From the NCBI RefSeq assembly GCF_050436995.1, contig NC_134776.1, positions 20,331,001 through 20,395,000 of the forward strand: DNA of 64,000 nt, given 5' to 3'. Below, one piece after another: positions 35,620 through 48,229 of this stretch. The DNA comes from Anticarsia gemmatalis (taxonomy: Eukaryota > Arthropoda > Insecta > Lepidoptera > Erebidae). A model generated the notes under the pieces. It searched no databases, was not told the DNA's origin, and saw only the letters and a program-made list of their open reading frames with translations. A program made the position numbers and the translations under genes. Within the stretch, counting starts at the first letter, position 1. Each line of letters opens with the position of its first letter.

Positions 35620-38600
35620 AACAATGTGTGATTCATAATATTAAGTAACTTTTTGGTCTAACATATTAGACCCATTATTGTGTATTAACTAATATAATAA
35701 TCACATGGTGTCAAAACATTTATACATGTTTATTAAGGATATATTTTAAAATTAAGGTGCGGATTCGCTATCGAATAAGGATCGGCTATATAAGGCTTTT
35801 GTAAGGAAAATAAGATTTACAACATTTGCTGTCTGTCCGACCCTTATCCGCGGAGAAACTGGGTCTTAATATTCTTAACAATTTAAACCATAATAATATT
35901 TAATCAAATTATTTATTCATAGATGTTAAACACCGGCACTTATAATTGTCAAATAACTTGTGTGCCGATAATATAATAAGATTGTTAGTTATAATGTAAT
36001 TTGACTGTTAGTCAAATCAGCTACTCTTTATAAAATGTATTATGTTCTTTGTATTAAAAATACTTGCATATGACATCAAAAGCAAGTGCTATTGTTGAAA
36101 TCGGATTTGAAATGGAAATTGTGAAGCTAGTCAAATACCAATTTTTATACATTGATTCATTCTCATCATGGCTGAGCCTAAAATGTTACCAACAGCGTCA
36201 TAAGCTGAAGAATGAAACATGAAGCTGAATATGGCAAGATTGAAAATAAAATGTATAATAATTTCTTATTAGAAATAAGGGGAATCGTATTTAAAAAAAA
36301 TTGGCAACGGGGTAAATTAACGTTAAAAAGGATGGTGCCATTTTTTAAAAAGCATTTGTAACATTGATTTTGGATGTAATACGGGTTACATAATGAAAGC
36401 TAAGCTATTCCGAAGCTATATTAAGCCGGCTTAGCCAAGCTGAGTTAGGATATTCTTAAAATATGTCCTGTGCATACCAGGAACTAAGGAAATTGTGTAA
36501 CAATTTTAATTTATTGCTCCGTCTTCGGTCCAACACGACCATGCGCCCGCCTCCGGCATTGAAGAGAGCACTGTCAAAGGATAGGCGACAATGCGGGGTA
36601 GGTGGGAGGGCCATAGCTTCGAATCGGCATGTATAACGTACTAAGCCTTGTATATTATTCGGACTGCAACCCGCATAATACTACAATGTTTAGTATAGAA
36701 TATTTTTGATCGAACGAAGATATTTAACTTGGCGCTAAAGTTACTTTTAATCAGCTCTAGATTGCCTATACAACGATCAAACTTAGCTATTTGAGGGTGG
36801 GACCAACATTGGCATCCTCCTTTGTATTAAGATATTATTAAAGATAAATTATGTCAAGTGGCAAATATTGCCATCTAAATTATGTACTGACTAGAGTGAA
36901 ATGAAACGTATCGAATTTGAGAAATTGACCCTATGAGGGTAAAAATTATGGGAGGTAAAAATATTTGGAATGGAATAGGACATTTTTAAGTTAACATTTA
37001 CTGTAGTTATTCACATAAGTATTTGATGTACGTAGTATTCTTAGAATAAGTGAATAACAATTGTATTAATGCATATTTACTGCAGTGATTGTGACTGAGT
37101 TATGTAGTCGCGGTGTATAGTACCGGACATCCTCTGGTTACTTTAAACTATTAATATTGTAATCCTAAAAGGATATTCAAGGATTAAGAATTTATGTTCG
37201 CATGAAATTTTAGGTTCGAACCTGCGACTACTTGCGTGGGAAGTGTCTAAACTTTAAGTAAATAAAAAAATGTCCAATTTTAGCGAATAGATGCAATGGA
37301 CTGAATTAGTATGACTTAATGGAAGTGCATTTAATGCTTTTTACATGTACGAATATGTTGTTAATTATATATTTTTTGCTTTAGACGTAAGGATTTTAGC
37401 CTAGGTATTTATATGAACTGATCTCAAAAACGTAGGAGATTTTATGTCTGTATGCCATAACATTTTCAGAACTACTGTCGTACGTATTGTAAACATTCAC
37501 CTGGACAACACGATACCAGAATGGTGGCATTCTATGGCACAAAGATTGAATAGTAGGTATGGCCACGCAATTTGGCAATGCTGCCAGCATTCTGCGAATG
37601 TTACCAGTTGATTATGACATGAAGGAGTACTAAGAGTCTACGACGCGACGCTTAGTGCACTTCCTAGTCACTTAATTTGTATACCTGTGTAGTTTAACTC
37701 TAAAATGTTTAATTTAATTAATTGGTCTATCAATGGTAAATATACACGAAAATAAATGTCATTTTTGTCAATAAAGAAACTGTCAATTGAATAAAAGACA
37801 ATTCTTATCAATATAATTTGAGTTTTATTTATAACATACCTATTATATAATCATTTGGTCTAGTACCTAACTACCTACATACAGAAGATAGTTAAATGGT
37901 ATAAAGATAACCAATTGCAGTGCACACAAGTAAGCTGAATTTGCAGAACTTCAGACTGGTTTTCCAAATTTGTATCAGAAGAATTTCGGTAAAATATTAA
38001 ATTCAAGGTGCTATTATTTGAATTAGGAGGGCACATAAAAAATTGGCCCCGATTGCTAAATAATGACAGTCGATATGACGACTGTAAATATTAATTTAAA
38101 GGCTCGAAAGGCTTTAGACATGGGTCGACCGCCTCTTGGGCGGCTTTAACAACTGAATTGAACAATAACCCTATGAAAAAATTAAGTAAATTATGTTATC
38201 TAATAAGGATAGGAAGCATTGAACCACGCTATGAGCACAACGCGTGATAACGCCTCTAAAATAGTAAAATACTAGTTAGATAGATTTTCTGAGACTTGTT
38301 TAAAGAATCAAAAAATGTATAATTTTTTTATTTTATTTATTTATCATCATATATTATCTCGTGTAGCTATGTAAATGTAGAACCATTAGAGTGAAAATGC
38401 GTAAAGCTTCCAACGTTATGTGCTGTTTTTCATCTTTAAAAAAGGGCAGATATGTAAAAATTCAATTAAAGTGCATTCTTTGCTAGTTAAAATTGTTACT
38501 CTTCACCATGGTGGTGCAGACATCTAAAAATTTGAGTATAGTCGGTTTTTTATAATACGCTGAAAATATAAGCAGCAATAAGTGTGACTAGTTTTAAAAA

Positions 38601-39590
38601 AATCTACTATTTGGTAGATTAATAAGAATGAATAGAGGTGCTAGGGATATTTTTTTTTATTAGTATACGTAAAGAAAATACCTATAGTTTTTCGTAGCAG
38701 AAACAGTGTAATTTTCAAGACAAATGCGATTAAATACCTACAGGGATCTGATTCATGATTCTCTTTAGCTCCATCCAGGAATGAAAAGAGCATAGTAGTT
38801 CATCCCGTACACAATTTAAATATCGGTATGGGAATTTTCAGTCCAGTGAAATCTGGTATTGCCCGCTCACAACATTCTCCAATATTGCGGTATCCTCGGG
38901 ATTAAAAACTCCAGCTGTTGGGTCATGGGTGGTCAGAATTCCGATCGATTTTTACACGCATAGAGCATATGTTTTACATATCAACACAACTCTAAAATCG
39001 ATATTTTTTTTATAATGACATGAGATCAATTGAATTATACCGATCGTTTTTTTTAAAACAGGAAACGGAAACAAAATATTTGCCTATTGTATTACATTAG
39101 GTATTATAAGGTACACCTAACTTTGCTCAACAACATTAAAAATTGGATAAATGTACAAACATTGTTGAAAGTATGTTATAGAAGTAATAACAGCTTTAAT
39201 TATTTTTCACGGTAATTCTGTCAGCTCTCTACACAAACATTATTTTGCGACGAGACAATTAACTATAAGACAAGACAGTGTCATCTACCAAACTACTGTA
39301 CCTGTAGAGGTAATATTATAGTCTGCAGCAGCATCCTATCACTGGCAAATCGCACTCTCAGTCCCGCGAATCCCGCACCCCTGATACCGTAACATGCGGG
39401 ATTGGAAAATGAGCGGAATGGAGGCATCGGTATACCAAGACTTAAAGCCGTAGTGCATAGGAAGGAAATTAAAGTAGTATCCAAATTAACTTTCAATTTT
39501 AAAATGCTAAATATTTTTCCGTAATAAATATTTTGGTAGATTCCTACAATAAGTGATGGTAGCACCAGATAAACCCCCCTCCATCACGGA
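35620..39590. other. intergenic, no gene recognised
   Basis: AT-rich spacer. A possible minus-strand SINE fragment is at 37200-37245 (TTCGAACCTGCGACTACTTG). Short open frames (37396-37590, 39293-39565) show no domain or repeat. The last part is GC-richer and leads into the next gene. Confidence 0.6.
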
Positions 39591-39926
39591 ACAGCCGCCA
39601 TTGCTGTCAAACGTTAACGGTTAACTCGCGCAGTCGCAGTTGCACACGCGTGCTGTTAGTGTCGTGCGTAGCTATAGGTGCCGCCAAAACAACTTAAACC
39701 GAGAATGGCGCAGTAGTTACCTAAAAGAACTTAGACGCCGCACCGGGTTCACTCGATAGTCCTCGGCGCCCCGCCACGCTCAAGTTGTTTGGCAATATTT
39801 TCAGACGATAATTTGTGTAAGAAGTGATTAGTAGCTAAGAACTGAACACTGACAAAAACGGTTGTGTTTGTGTAATAAGTGAATAGTGTTTAAAACAAGA
39901 AGTGAGAGACGTTCTTCTGACCAAAA
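39590..39926 (+). promoter_or_regulatory. probable promoter/5'UTR of the repeat-protein gene
   Basis: A GC-rich stretch (CGCGCAGTCGCAGTTGCAC, GTGTCGTGCG) in AT-rich surroundings precedes the start codon at 39927 by a few hundred bases. No TATA box stands out. The context around ATG (CCAAAAATGAG) is acceptable for insects. Confidence 0.4.
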
Positions 39927-42900
39927 ATGAGTGGTCAACTTGCATCAAGCACAGGAGCGAAGACGCCAGGCAGATCTTCAGTAGCAGCCGGTTATCAACC
40001 AGCTACCAGAAATGTTCTATTTAATTCATGTATAGTACGACCGGCCACAGATGACCCATCAAATCATGAACCATCAGGAAGAGATACACTATCTGCTAAC
40101 TACGAACAATCTGACGGTGCTCAGCCATCATGCAGTTTTCACCATAGCAGTAGTGAACCAGCTGCCAGTTCGCGACCATCTCGAGTTAATAGGACAAAAC
40201 CCGAATTTCAAATCCCTGAGCTAGAAGATATAAGAGCAAATGATGGTAAGTTCAGTATTTATATTGTGATCCTGCTAATTTAGTTTTTAGCTAGCGATAT
40301 TAGTATTTAAATTTTCTTGTCATTTCTCTATTAATTTTTGGCTTTATTACACTGTTTTTTTTATTTGAGAAGACAGTATCAAAATTTTTATTGGCATATG
40401 TGCATTTGCTTTGTTTATTGTTTCTGATTTTATTTTAAAGTATTGGATATGCTGTGCATATTTTGTGTGAAACATGACTACTTTTGATATAAGATAGAAA
40501 TAGTAGAATAGAATATAATTTCAACTGTATAAGTTATTTATTTTTCGTATAGGGTTAGTTTTGCTGCTTTAATCTTGCAGTAACTCCCATTCCAATAAAG
40601 TACTAGACTTAATTAGTTAATTCATAAATGTATAGTTGGAAAAGTCTGTGCTATAAAATAAGCTTGCGATATAGGCTAGTTAGGAGATATGTTCATTGAG
40701 AGATGGAGTCAGATTTTATAAAAAAGATTGTTCTCTTCATAAATTTAACCTAGGTGAGGTTTATGTAAATAATCTATGGCAAGAATTATAGTAAATCATT
40801 AATTTCATGTATAATTTTAAAATTTATGCAGATGTCTTATTTATTAAATGGACCCCCATTTAATATGGGATTCATGGGATATTAGTTAATTGAATTTATT
40901 TGCTTGGTGTATATTCTATGTTCTACAGATAGTCTGTTTATCCATTCATTAACTATGCATTGCGACATTTACGAATTTATGTATATGCAGAACAATATAT
41001 AATTCGACATGAATACTTAATATATTTCTATTTAAGTGTGGGTAAATAATAATATGAAATCTATGGGTGGTGCATCAGTAAAAATATAACAGCATTAAAC
41101 ATTAAACATAGATTTCACCATCCCATTAACAAATTATCCCACTAAAACTGAATAAAAAAAAAAAAGATATTTTGTCACATTGAAATATAGGATGTGGAGC
41201 TACCAATTACTGTAAAAGTACCTGTTAACAGATAAAGACTTCAACACTAGGTTACTGTTAAAAAATAATGTATAAAGTGGTCATGATCAACACAATGTGC
41301 GTTGTTCACTCTCTCTAATATCTTAAACTGTTTTCTTAGAAAAGTTGCAACGCAAAGATATATTTATTATTTATGGCATATCAGATATGAGTATTTAGTT
41401 CTAGTATTTCTTTAGTTCAATTTATTTTCTAAAATGTTGATATTATTATTTTATATTTTCATGAATTTAACTTGATAGTAGTAAATAAAGGTAAATGCTT
41501 AATATTAGGTATTGTGTAGAAATTTTAATGCAATAGCTGTGTTTTGTTCCTTTAGTACAAAGAATCTACTAAACTGGGAGACCTGTTTGACTCATCTGCG
41601 TGTGAGTTTATGGTAATTTTGTTTATTTTATTTTCGCTTTTTACATAAACTAACACAACTAAAACCTACACCTAACCACCAAAAATCGCTTTTTTACTTC
41701 TATATAGTACATCATATTGTCAAAATACCAAGTCAGTAGTCACACAATACTAAAATTATTACTGTACCTGGAAATAAATAAAAATGAGTATTCTTCATAA
41801 CATTAAATCTTTTGTTATAGAATTTAAACATATTTTCAGGTTCGATTACTTTCTTGCATGGTATGTTTTGCTTTGTAGACAGCTAGATTTTTTATCTGAT
41901 TTTTTTGCAGTGTAGATAACAATAATTATAGTTTTAAATATTAAACTGTTATAGTTTGGTCGTTATCGTATCGGGCATCGTACGTAAAAGGAGCTCTTGT
42001 GTGTCATTAATTTTATAATAATCATATAATTAGTTAACTGGGGACTTGCGATAGAAATGTAGAACAAGTTAAGAAAAAAAATGTAATATCAACCATCAAT
42101 TTTAGCATTGAAAAGATACGATATATTTAGTAATATGAAACAAATTATTTGTATGTGGTTATAATATTATAATAGACTAGCTGACTCGCGCTGACTTCGC
42201 TTGCGTCACATAAGAGATAATGGGTCAAAAATTTTCCCGTTTTTGTAACATTTCTTACTGGTATTCTGCTCCTATTGGTCGTAGCGTGATGACATATAGT
42301 CATAGTAGCTCTCGATAAATGGCATACCTAACACTAAATTTTTCAAATCGGACCCGTAGTTTCTTCTTCTTCTTGTCTGCTCCGTTTTGTAAAATAATTT
42401 AAAGAACTGTACTTAAAAGTTGTCTTGAATCTTCGGCGCATTTCTATCGCAATTAGGTAATACGAATATCGCAGACAATTACGACCGTACTCAAACTGAC
42501 TTTACTTTGATCAATTAAATCATCAGATTATTCAACTGTCAGGTGTAATTACTATCTAATATTCTTACTTACTAATAGTAACATAATACCTAAAGATCCT
42601 TAGAAATAATTTATCGTTGATCGGACAGTGTTGCTCGAAGGTAGTTAATCTAATACTTAACTCACGAGACCCTATAGATTAGTTGTATCTATTGCTAAAT
42701 TGGTATTTTTTTCCAGATCGTCCATTTATGAGGGCCATGCGACGGTCTGCATATGACGAATGTGAGGATCGCACTTTCCGGGACTGGTTAAATTTCCCTG
42801 ATGTTCAAACTATGCTAAAGAGAGAGTGCAATTTAGACATTTCTTTATGCACCGAATGTGATCAGAGCAGATTCAAAAAAATTGTTCACAAAGCTCTAGA

Positions 42901-45900
42901 AGTATGGCTCGCGTTAAAAGATGACGTCTTGGAAGATGCAGAACAAGAATTAGATGACCAAGTAACCAACAATTACGAACGGATCGAAAGAATTCTCAGA
43001 GATTATTATGAGGAAATTTTAAAACGTGTCTACGACGCCGTTACCAAATACATTATTGAAGCAAAAACAAATAATACTGAAGACTCGGATACTGAACAAA
43101 ATGTAAAAAAACGAGGTAATAAAATGTTAATTTTAGAACCAAAAACACCCACAAAGAACGATACTATTTATTTATACTATAACTTAACTTTCAGCCAACT
43201 ATTGAAAGCTTATTTAGGTCCAGAACTAGATGTAGACATAATTCCTGTTCCTCTGTTAAAAGTTAGATTAAATAAACGTAAAATGTTTCTTAACTCAGAG
43301 GTAGATCCAAAGAGAGCTAAATCTAATTTAGAAGCAGAATTAATCACCGACAAAGTGGTATCAGGCGTAGATTTACAAAATGAAACACGGTCTGTTTCTT
43401 GTCTGGAAGGTGAATCACCTAGTTTACGTTCTGAAATAGTTACAGATATGGAATCATGTTCAAACATCGCGAATAATTCTCCTTCTGTTTTGAAAGAACA
43501 CGTTTCTAATGAAGACTTGGGTTTAGAAGTAGCCAAATGTCAGAATTTATTACCCGCAAATGATCCAAAAGATTTTTTCCAAAACCTGGATTTGGCAGAA
43601 ATAGCTAAAATTCTTGAAGATTTGCCAGACTTCGAATCATCTTCAAACTTCGAGGATGATTCTACTTCTTATTCAGATGAACATGTTTCGTATAAACATG
43701 ATGCAGGCTTAAATTTAAAAGTACCCAAAAATATAGATCTAGAACACGTCAAGGCAGCCAAAGTTGTATTAAAAAGATTAGATTTAAATCAAATGATTAA
43801 AATTCATGAAGATTTGCCAGACTTCGAATCATGTTCAAACTTCGAGGATGATTCTACTTCTTATTTAGATGAACATGTTTCAGATAAACATGATGTAGGC
43901 TTAAATTTAAAAGTACCTGAAAATTTAGATCTAAGACACTTAAAATCAGCCAAAGTGGTTTTAAAAAGATTAGATTTAAATCAAATGATTAAAATATATG
44001 AAGATTTGCAAGATTTGGGAAGAAGTTCCAACGACCTAAATGGCTTCAGCTTCGATAGTGGTGCTTCAGATGTAGATTTAAATTTAAAAGTACCCAGGTG
44101 CGTAGATCTTACCAAAAACTTAAAAGAAGTCAAAATAGTATTAGAAAGACTTGATTTATCAAAGATGACTAAAATTCATGGAGAAGTTCCAGATTTGCGA
44201 TCAAGTTCAAACAATATGGAATGCTCTACTTCTGACTTAGATAAACATGTTGTAGATAATACATCTAGCTATGCAGATTTAACTGCACACCTAAAAGAAG
44301 TCAAAATCCTTCTAACAAGACTCGATATATCTCCAAAGACTGATGTTCTTCTAAACCGAGAAGATCGAAATTTTGTTGTAGGCCCAGATGTTGATGAAGT
44401 TCGAAATTTAGTTGTAGGCCCAGATGTTGATGAAGTTCGAAATTTAGTTGTAGGCCCAGATGTTGATGAAGTTCGATATTTAGTGATAGAACCAGACTGT
44501 GATGAAATTCGATATGTAGTTGTAGTCAAGGATTTAGATGAGGAACGTAATCTACCTGTAGACAACGACTTAGATGAAGAACGAAATGTAGTTGTAGACC
44601 GCGACTTAGATGAAGATAGAAATGTAGTTGTAGACCGCGACTTAGATGAAGATAGAAATGTAGTTGTAGACCGCGACTTAGATGAAGAACGAAATGTAGT
44701 TGTAGACCGCGACTTAGATGAAGAACGAAATGTAGTTGTAGACCGCGACTTAGATGAAGAACGAAATGTAGTTGTAGACCGCGACTTAGATGAAGAACGA
44801 AATGTAGTTGTAGACCGCGACTTAGATGAAGAACGAAATGTAGTTGTAGACCGCGACTTAGATGAAGAACGAAATGTAGTTGTAGACCGCGACTTAGATG
44901 AAGAACGAAATGTAGTTGTAGACCGCGACTTAGATGAAGAACGAAATGTAGTTGTAGACCGCGACTTAGATGAAGAACGAAATGTAGTTGTAGACCGCGA
45001 CTTAGATGAAGAACGAAATGTAGTTGTAGACCGCGACTTAGATGAAGATAGAAATGTAGTTATAGACCACGACTTAGATGAAGAACGAGATGTAGTTGTA
45101 GACCGCGACTTAGATGAAGAACGAAATGTAGTTGTAGACCGCGACTTAGATGAAGAACGAAATGTAGTTGTAGACCGCGACTTAGATGAAGAACGAGATG
45201 TAGTTGTAGACCGCGACTTAGATGAAGAACGAAATGTAGTTGTAGACCGCGACTTAGATGAAGAACGAAATGTAGTTGTAGACCGCGACTTAGATGAAGA
45301 ACGAAATGTAGTTGTAGACCGCGACTTAGATGAAGAACGAAATGTAGTTGTAGACAAAGAGTTAGATGAAGAACCTATTCTTGTTGTTGTCAAAGAGTTA
45401 GATGAAGAACCTAGTCTTGTAGTCGTCAAAGTGTTAGATGAAGAACCTAGTCTTGTAGTCGTCAAAGAGTTAGATGAAGAGCCTAGTCTTGTAGTCGTCA
45501 AAGAGTTAGATGAAGAACCTAGTCTTGTTGTCGTCAAAGAGTTAGATGAAGAGCCAAGTTTTGTTGTCGACAATGAATTTGATGAAGACGCTAGTCTATT
45601 TTTAGTCAAACAATTAGATGAAGATCCGACTCTAGTTGTAGTCAAACAATTAGATGAAGATCCGACTCTAGCTGTCGTCAATGAATTTGATGAAGACGCT
45701 AGTCTAGCTGTAGATTTAGATCAAGTTCAAAATCAGCGTCTAGACCGAGATGTAGATCAAGACCGAGATTCTCATCAAACTTCAGATGACGACCGAAATG
45801 TAAGTCGAGAGTTCCGTCTAACAGAAACTCAGTCTAAAAAAGAAGTTTTAGAATTTTACTTAGACAGTCGCTATGATAAAAACATTCTGGCTTTTAAAGT

Positions 45901-46717
45901 ATATTGTCAAATACGAAACTTATACAAAATACGCATTCACGTATTCCCTGAGACAGAAGATTTAATTACCTACATCACTCCCGATGTTTTTGAAAGATGT
46001 AGGGTAGAAAGGGCCTGCAGCTTGAGTTTCGAATCTATATTGAACTACTGGACTTACGAGATAATAATTGACTTACCAAATTTAATGATACGAAGAGTAG
46101 TTAACTACAGGCGTAAACATTGGTTGATTGACAAAGCGATACCGGGTAATGAAATAAGAAAAGAAAGTCTGGACATGATATTAAATAAAGTGCAGGCCAG
46201 TAGTGACACTAGAACAAGTACAAAAGATAATTTAATTGATTGTTTCGCGATGCTGCTCCGTGGTTTTAAAGGTGAAATCAGACATTGGTTGCTAGTCATC
46301 TTCAGCGTTCTTATGGTTGATCTTGAAGCGATGTCCGGCACCTATACAGTGCCGGCAGCGTTTACAACTATTGCCAATAAATACCAATACGTTCGGTCTT
46401 TGTACAAAGAAAGATCTAACGACGTGAACGTGGACTTGCATATTGTCGAAGTTGTCACACCATCTTATGAAATGTTCGTTGATAAATTAGGAAAGCATGA
46501 TCTCAAATCTTTACCTCCTTTTAATGATTGGCTTAGCATAGAATGCGTCGTATGTACAAAAATTTTTAAGGGTTCTCCGAAGTTAAAGCTTGAGATAGTT
46601 GAACACTTCAATACACATCATAATGACGAGCCTGATTGGCAGTGTCCTAATTGCAATGATACGTTTAATGGCGCTTTCTTGGCGAGCAACCGATGGTATC
46701 ATTCGTGTGATGAGTAG
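39927..46717 (+). CDS. unrecognised repeat protein with C-terminal Cys/His clusters (2 exons)
   Basis: Exon 1 is 39927-40245, donor GATG|GTAAGT (phase 1). Exon 2 is 42717-46717, acceptor TTTTTTTCCAG, restoring frame as D-RPFMRAMRRSAYDE. Together they give 1439 residues. The N-terminus is Ser-rich and disordered. Residues about 107-250 look helical and charged (RDWLNFPDVQTMLKRECNL...). About four repeats of 68 residues follow (LNLKVP...LKxxKxVLxRLDL...KIxxDLxD). Next come roughly 37 copies of a 12-residue repeat: V-R-N-L-V-V-G-P-D-V-D-E types, then DRDLDEERNVVV types, then KELDEEPSLVVV types. The C-terminal 270 residues are unique and end with C-X2-C-X16-H-X3-H and C-X2-C-X15-H-X-C clusters, suggesting zinc binding. 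I do not recognise a family and assign no function. The intron carries a Helitron fragment. Confidence 0.8.
40246..42176. other. intron of the repeat-protein gene
   Basis: AT-rich with no additional exon that I can support. The direct junction of the two exons is in frame, so no missing exon is required. Confidence 0.6.
42177..42360 (-). mobile_element. non-autonomous Helitron, 5' truncated
   Basis: CTAGCTGACTCGCGCTGACTTCGCTTGCGTCACATAAGAG marks the 3' end of the family on the minus strand. The fragment stops after TCGGACCCGTAGT. It lies in the intron of the repeat-protein gene. Confidence 0.75.
43570..44345 (+). repeat. coding repeats of about 68 residues (four units)
   Basis: The units share the order KIxEDLPDFES(S/C)SNFEDDSTSY, then LNLKVP, then LKxAKVVLKRLDLNQM. 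The first two units are nearly identical at the nucleotide level; the later two have diverged and shortened. A broken fifth unit lies downstream of the stop codon (about 46835-46995). Confidence 0.8.
44365..45715 (+). repeat. 36-bp coding minisatellite (about 37 units)
   Basis: The unit is 36 bp (GTAGTTGTAGACCGCGACTT, then AGATGAAGAACGAAAT), encoding 12 residues rich in Asp, Glu, Arg and Val. The central block (44520-45360) is almost identical from unit to unit, showing recent expansion; flanking units (VVGPDVDEVRNL at the start, KELDEEPSLVVV at the end) are older variants. All units keep frame. The 470-codon open frame on the minus strand (44269-45681) is a by-product of this periodicity. 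Confidence 0.9.
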
Positions 46718-46834
46718 TGAACATGATCGAAACCGAACGAAAACCGATATTATTACCGCTGCCGTCCCGTGTTCCGTCTCACACTATTTCACGCTGTCGA
46801 CGCAACTTAAACACGTTTATAATATTCATTGTCA

Positions 46835-46995
46835 ATCTAAATTTTTGAGAAGTTCAAACATTGCTTAGTGGTCTGCTTCTGAATTAGGTAAACATGTTGT
46901 AGATAAAACACCTAACTATACAGATTAACTACACTCTTATATAAGTCAAAATCCTTGTAACAAGACTCGATATATTGCCAAAGACTGAATTTCAT
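46835..46995 (+). pseudogene. broken extra copy of the 68-residue coding repeat after the stop codon
   Basis: TTAGGTAAACATGTTGTAGA and AGTCAAAATCCTTGTAACAA, then GACTCGATATATTGCCAAAG, match the coding unit at about 44210-44345. Here the frame is destroyed (for example ...TTAACTACACTC). It lies in the 3'UTR, 120 bp after the stop, so repeat tissue has been copied past the end of the gene. Confidence 0.75.
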
Positions 46996-47225
46996 GAATT
47001 TACCTGTCAAAAATCAAAACAGGGAAATACAATTACATTACGTAGTGTACTTGTATAGTTTTAGTGGCGCTGTTATAATGGACGCTGAGGGCCTCAAGGG
47101 GTGATATTATTTATTGCAGAGCGGGTCGTTATAGCAGCTACCCTTAAATTAAAATACTATTTGTCAATGTCTCTTCTAGACATTTTTAAAGACGGTTTCC
47201 TGTTAGGAATTTCCGCAAAATTTAT

Positions 47226-47231
47226 AATAAA
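47226..47231 (+). terminator. polyadenylation signal AATAAA
   Basis: It is the first canonical signal downstream of the repeat-protein gene, giving a 3'UTR of about 530 nt that includes the broken repeat copy. Confidence 0.45.
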
Positions 47232-47486
47232 CTTTTATTTGTAGTTAGGTAAAACCAATTTATAAATTTAATTTAGGTTGGTATTTATTATTGTACTGAA
47301 GTGTCGTTATGAGGTAATGCTTGCTCCTGGGGATATTTTTGTATGTAAAGAATAATATATTTAATTATGAGTAGGCTATTTGAATGGAGATAATATTGGA
47401 ATACATAATTAAAGTGCTGTATAAGTAATGAGCTCATGTGATTATTTGAATTGGACTTTTAAGTCCTTACAAATATTTTCACGTAA

Positions 47487-47577
47487 TAGGTACCTTTACA
47501 CACACGCTGTTTCGCGCGTGAAACAGCAATGGGAAGAGCGCGGCGCGCACTTCAAAGAGCGCGTGTGAAGGCACCTA
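47487..47577. mobile_element. short inverted-repeat element
   Basis: TAGGTACCTTTACACACACGC at the left faces GCGCGTGTGAAGGCACCTA at the right, with a GC-rich centre. It is 91 bp and internal-gene-free. It is related in style and termini (CACCTTTACACA) to the element at 52001-52188. Confidence 0.6.
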
Positions 47578-47742
47578 TTGTCTATTATTTTGATACTAGC
47601 TGAAGCCTGCGACTTCTTCCGCATAATAAAACGTATGCCATTTGCCAAAAATGCACGCTGATTGGACATATATTTTTCCTTTGTTTCAAAGTTCGAGAAC
47701 TACTTACTTAAAATGCATTAGCTATTGGAAATGGAGGTTTAA

Positions 47743-47919
47743 GCTGAACGTCCACCGCCAGCTAAAATAAGTTAGTTCAGTTTAGCTCGCATAGTCGAGA
47801 CAGTTTTTCTTACATGTGCGTCCACCGCAAACTAAGCTAAGCTTAGTAAAATATATAAACTTTTCAACTATGCGAGCTAAACAAAACTAACTTATTTTAG
47901 CTGGCGGTGGACGTTCGGC
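47743..47919. mobile_element. MITE with long inverted termini and TTTAA duplication
   Basis: GCTGAACGTCCACCGCCAGC and its partner GCTGGCGGTGGACGTTCGGC extend inward for about 60 bp (AAAATAAGTTAGTT, TTTAGCTCGCATAGT). TTTAA flanks both sides. There is no coding capacity. Confidence 0.8.
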
Positions 47920-48229
47920 TTTAATAAAGGAAATGCGAAATTACTTAGCAGTACCGACCGATCATATCACCTTTTTCATTTTGGCTTACAGTCAATTAGT
48001 AGTTTCTTCAGGAGTCTTTCTGATCTTTTACGTGAGTTCAACGGCTTTGTTGTTCCCATCTATGCCAAGTGGCTGGGAACCAAGCAGGCTTACCTTTGTT
48101 AGTTCCTATTTTGCTTGGGTTATTTGTACTTAATAATATTTACAATATTAGACGTAATTTTTATACCAGTTGGCGCTAATGTCCCCGGCGTATTCCCTGG
48201 TATATCTGATCGATAAAGTATTTATATTT

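Noticed and set aside
44269..45681. 470-codon open frame on the minus strand
   Set aside because: It is the mirror of the 36-bp coding minisatellite; any frame-multiple repeat without stops gives such a shadow. There are no splice sites and no independent features.
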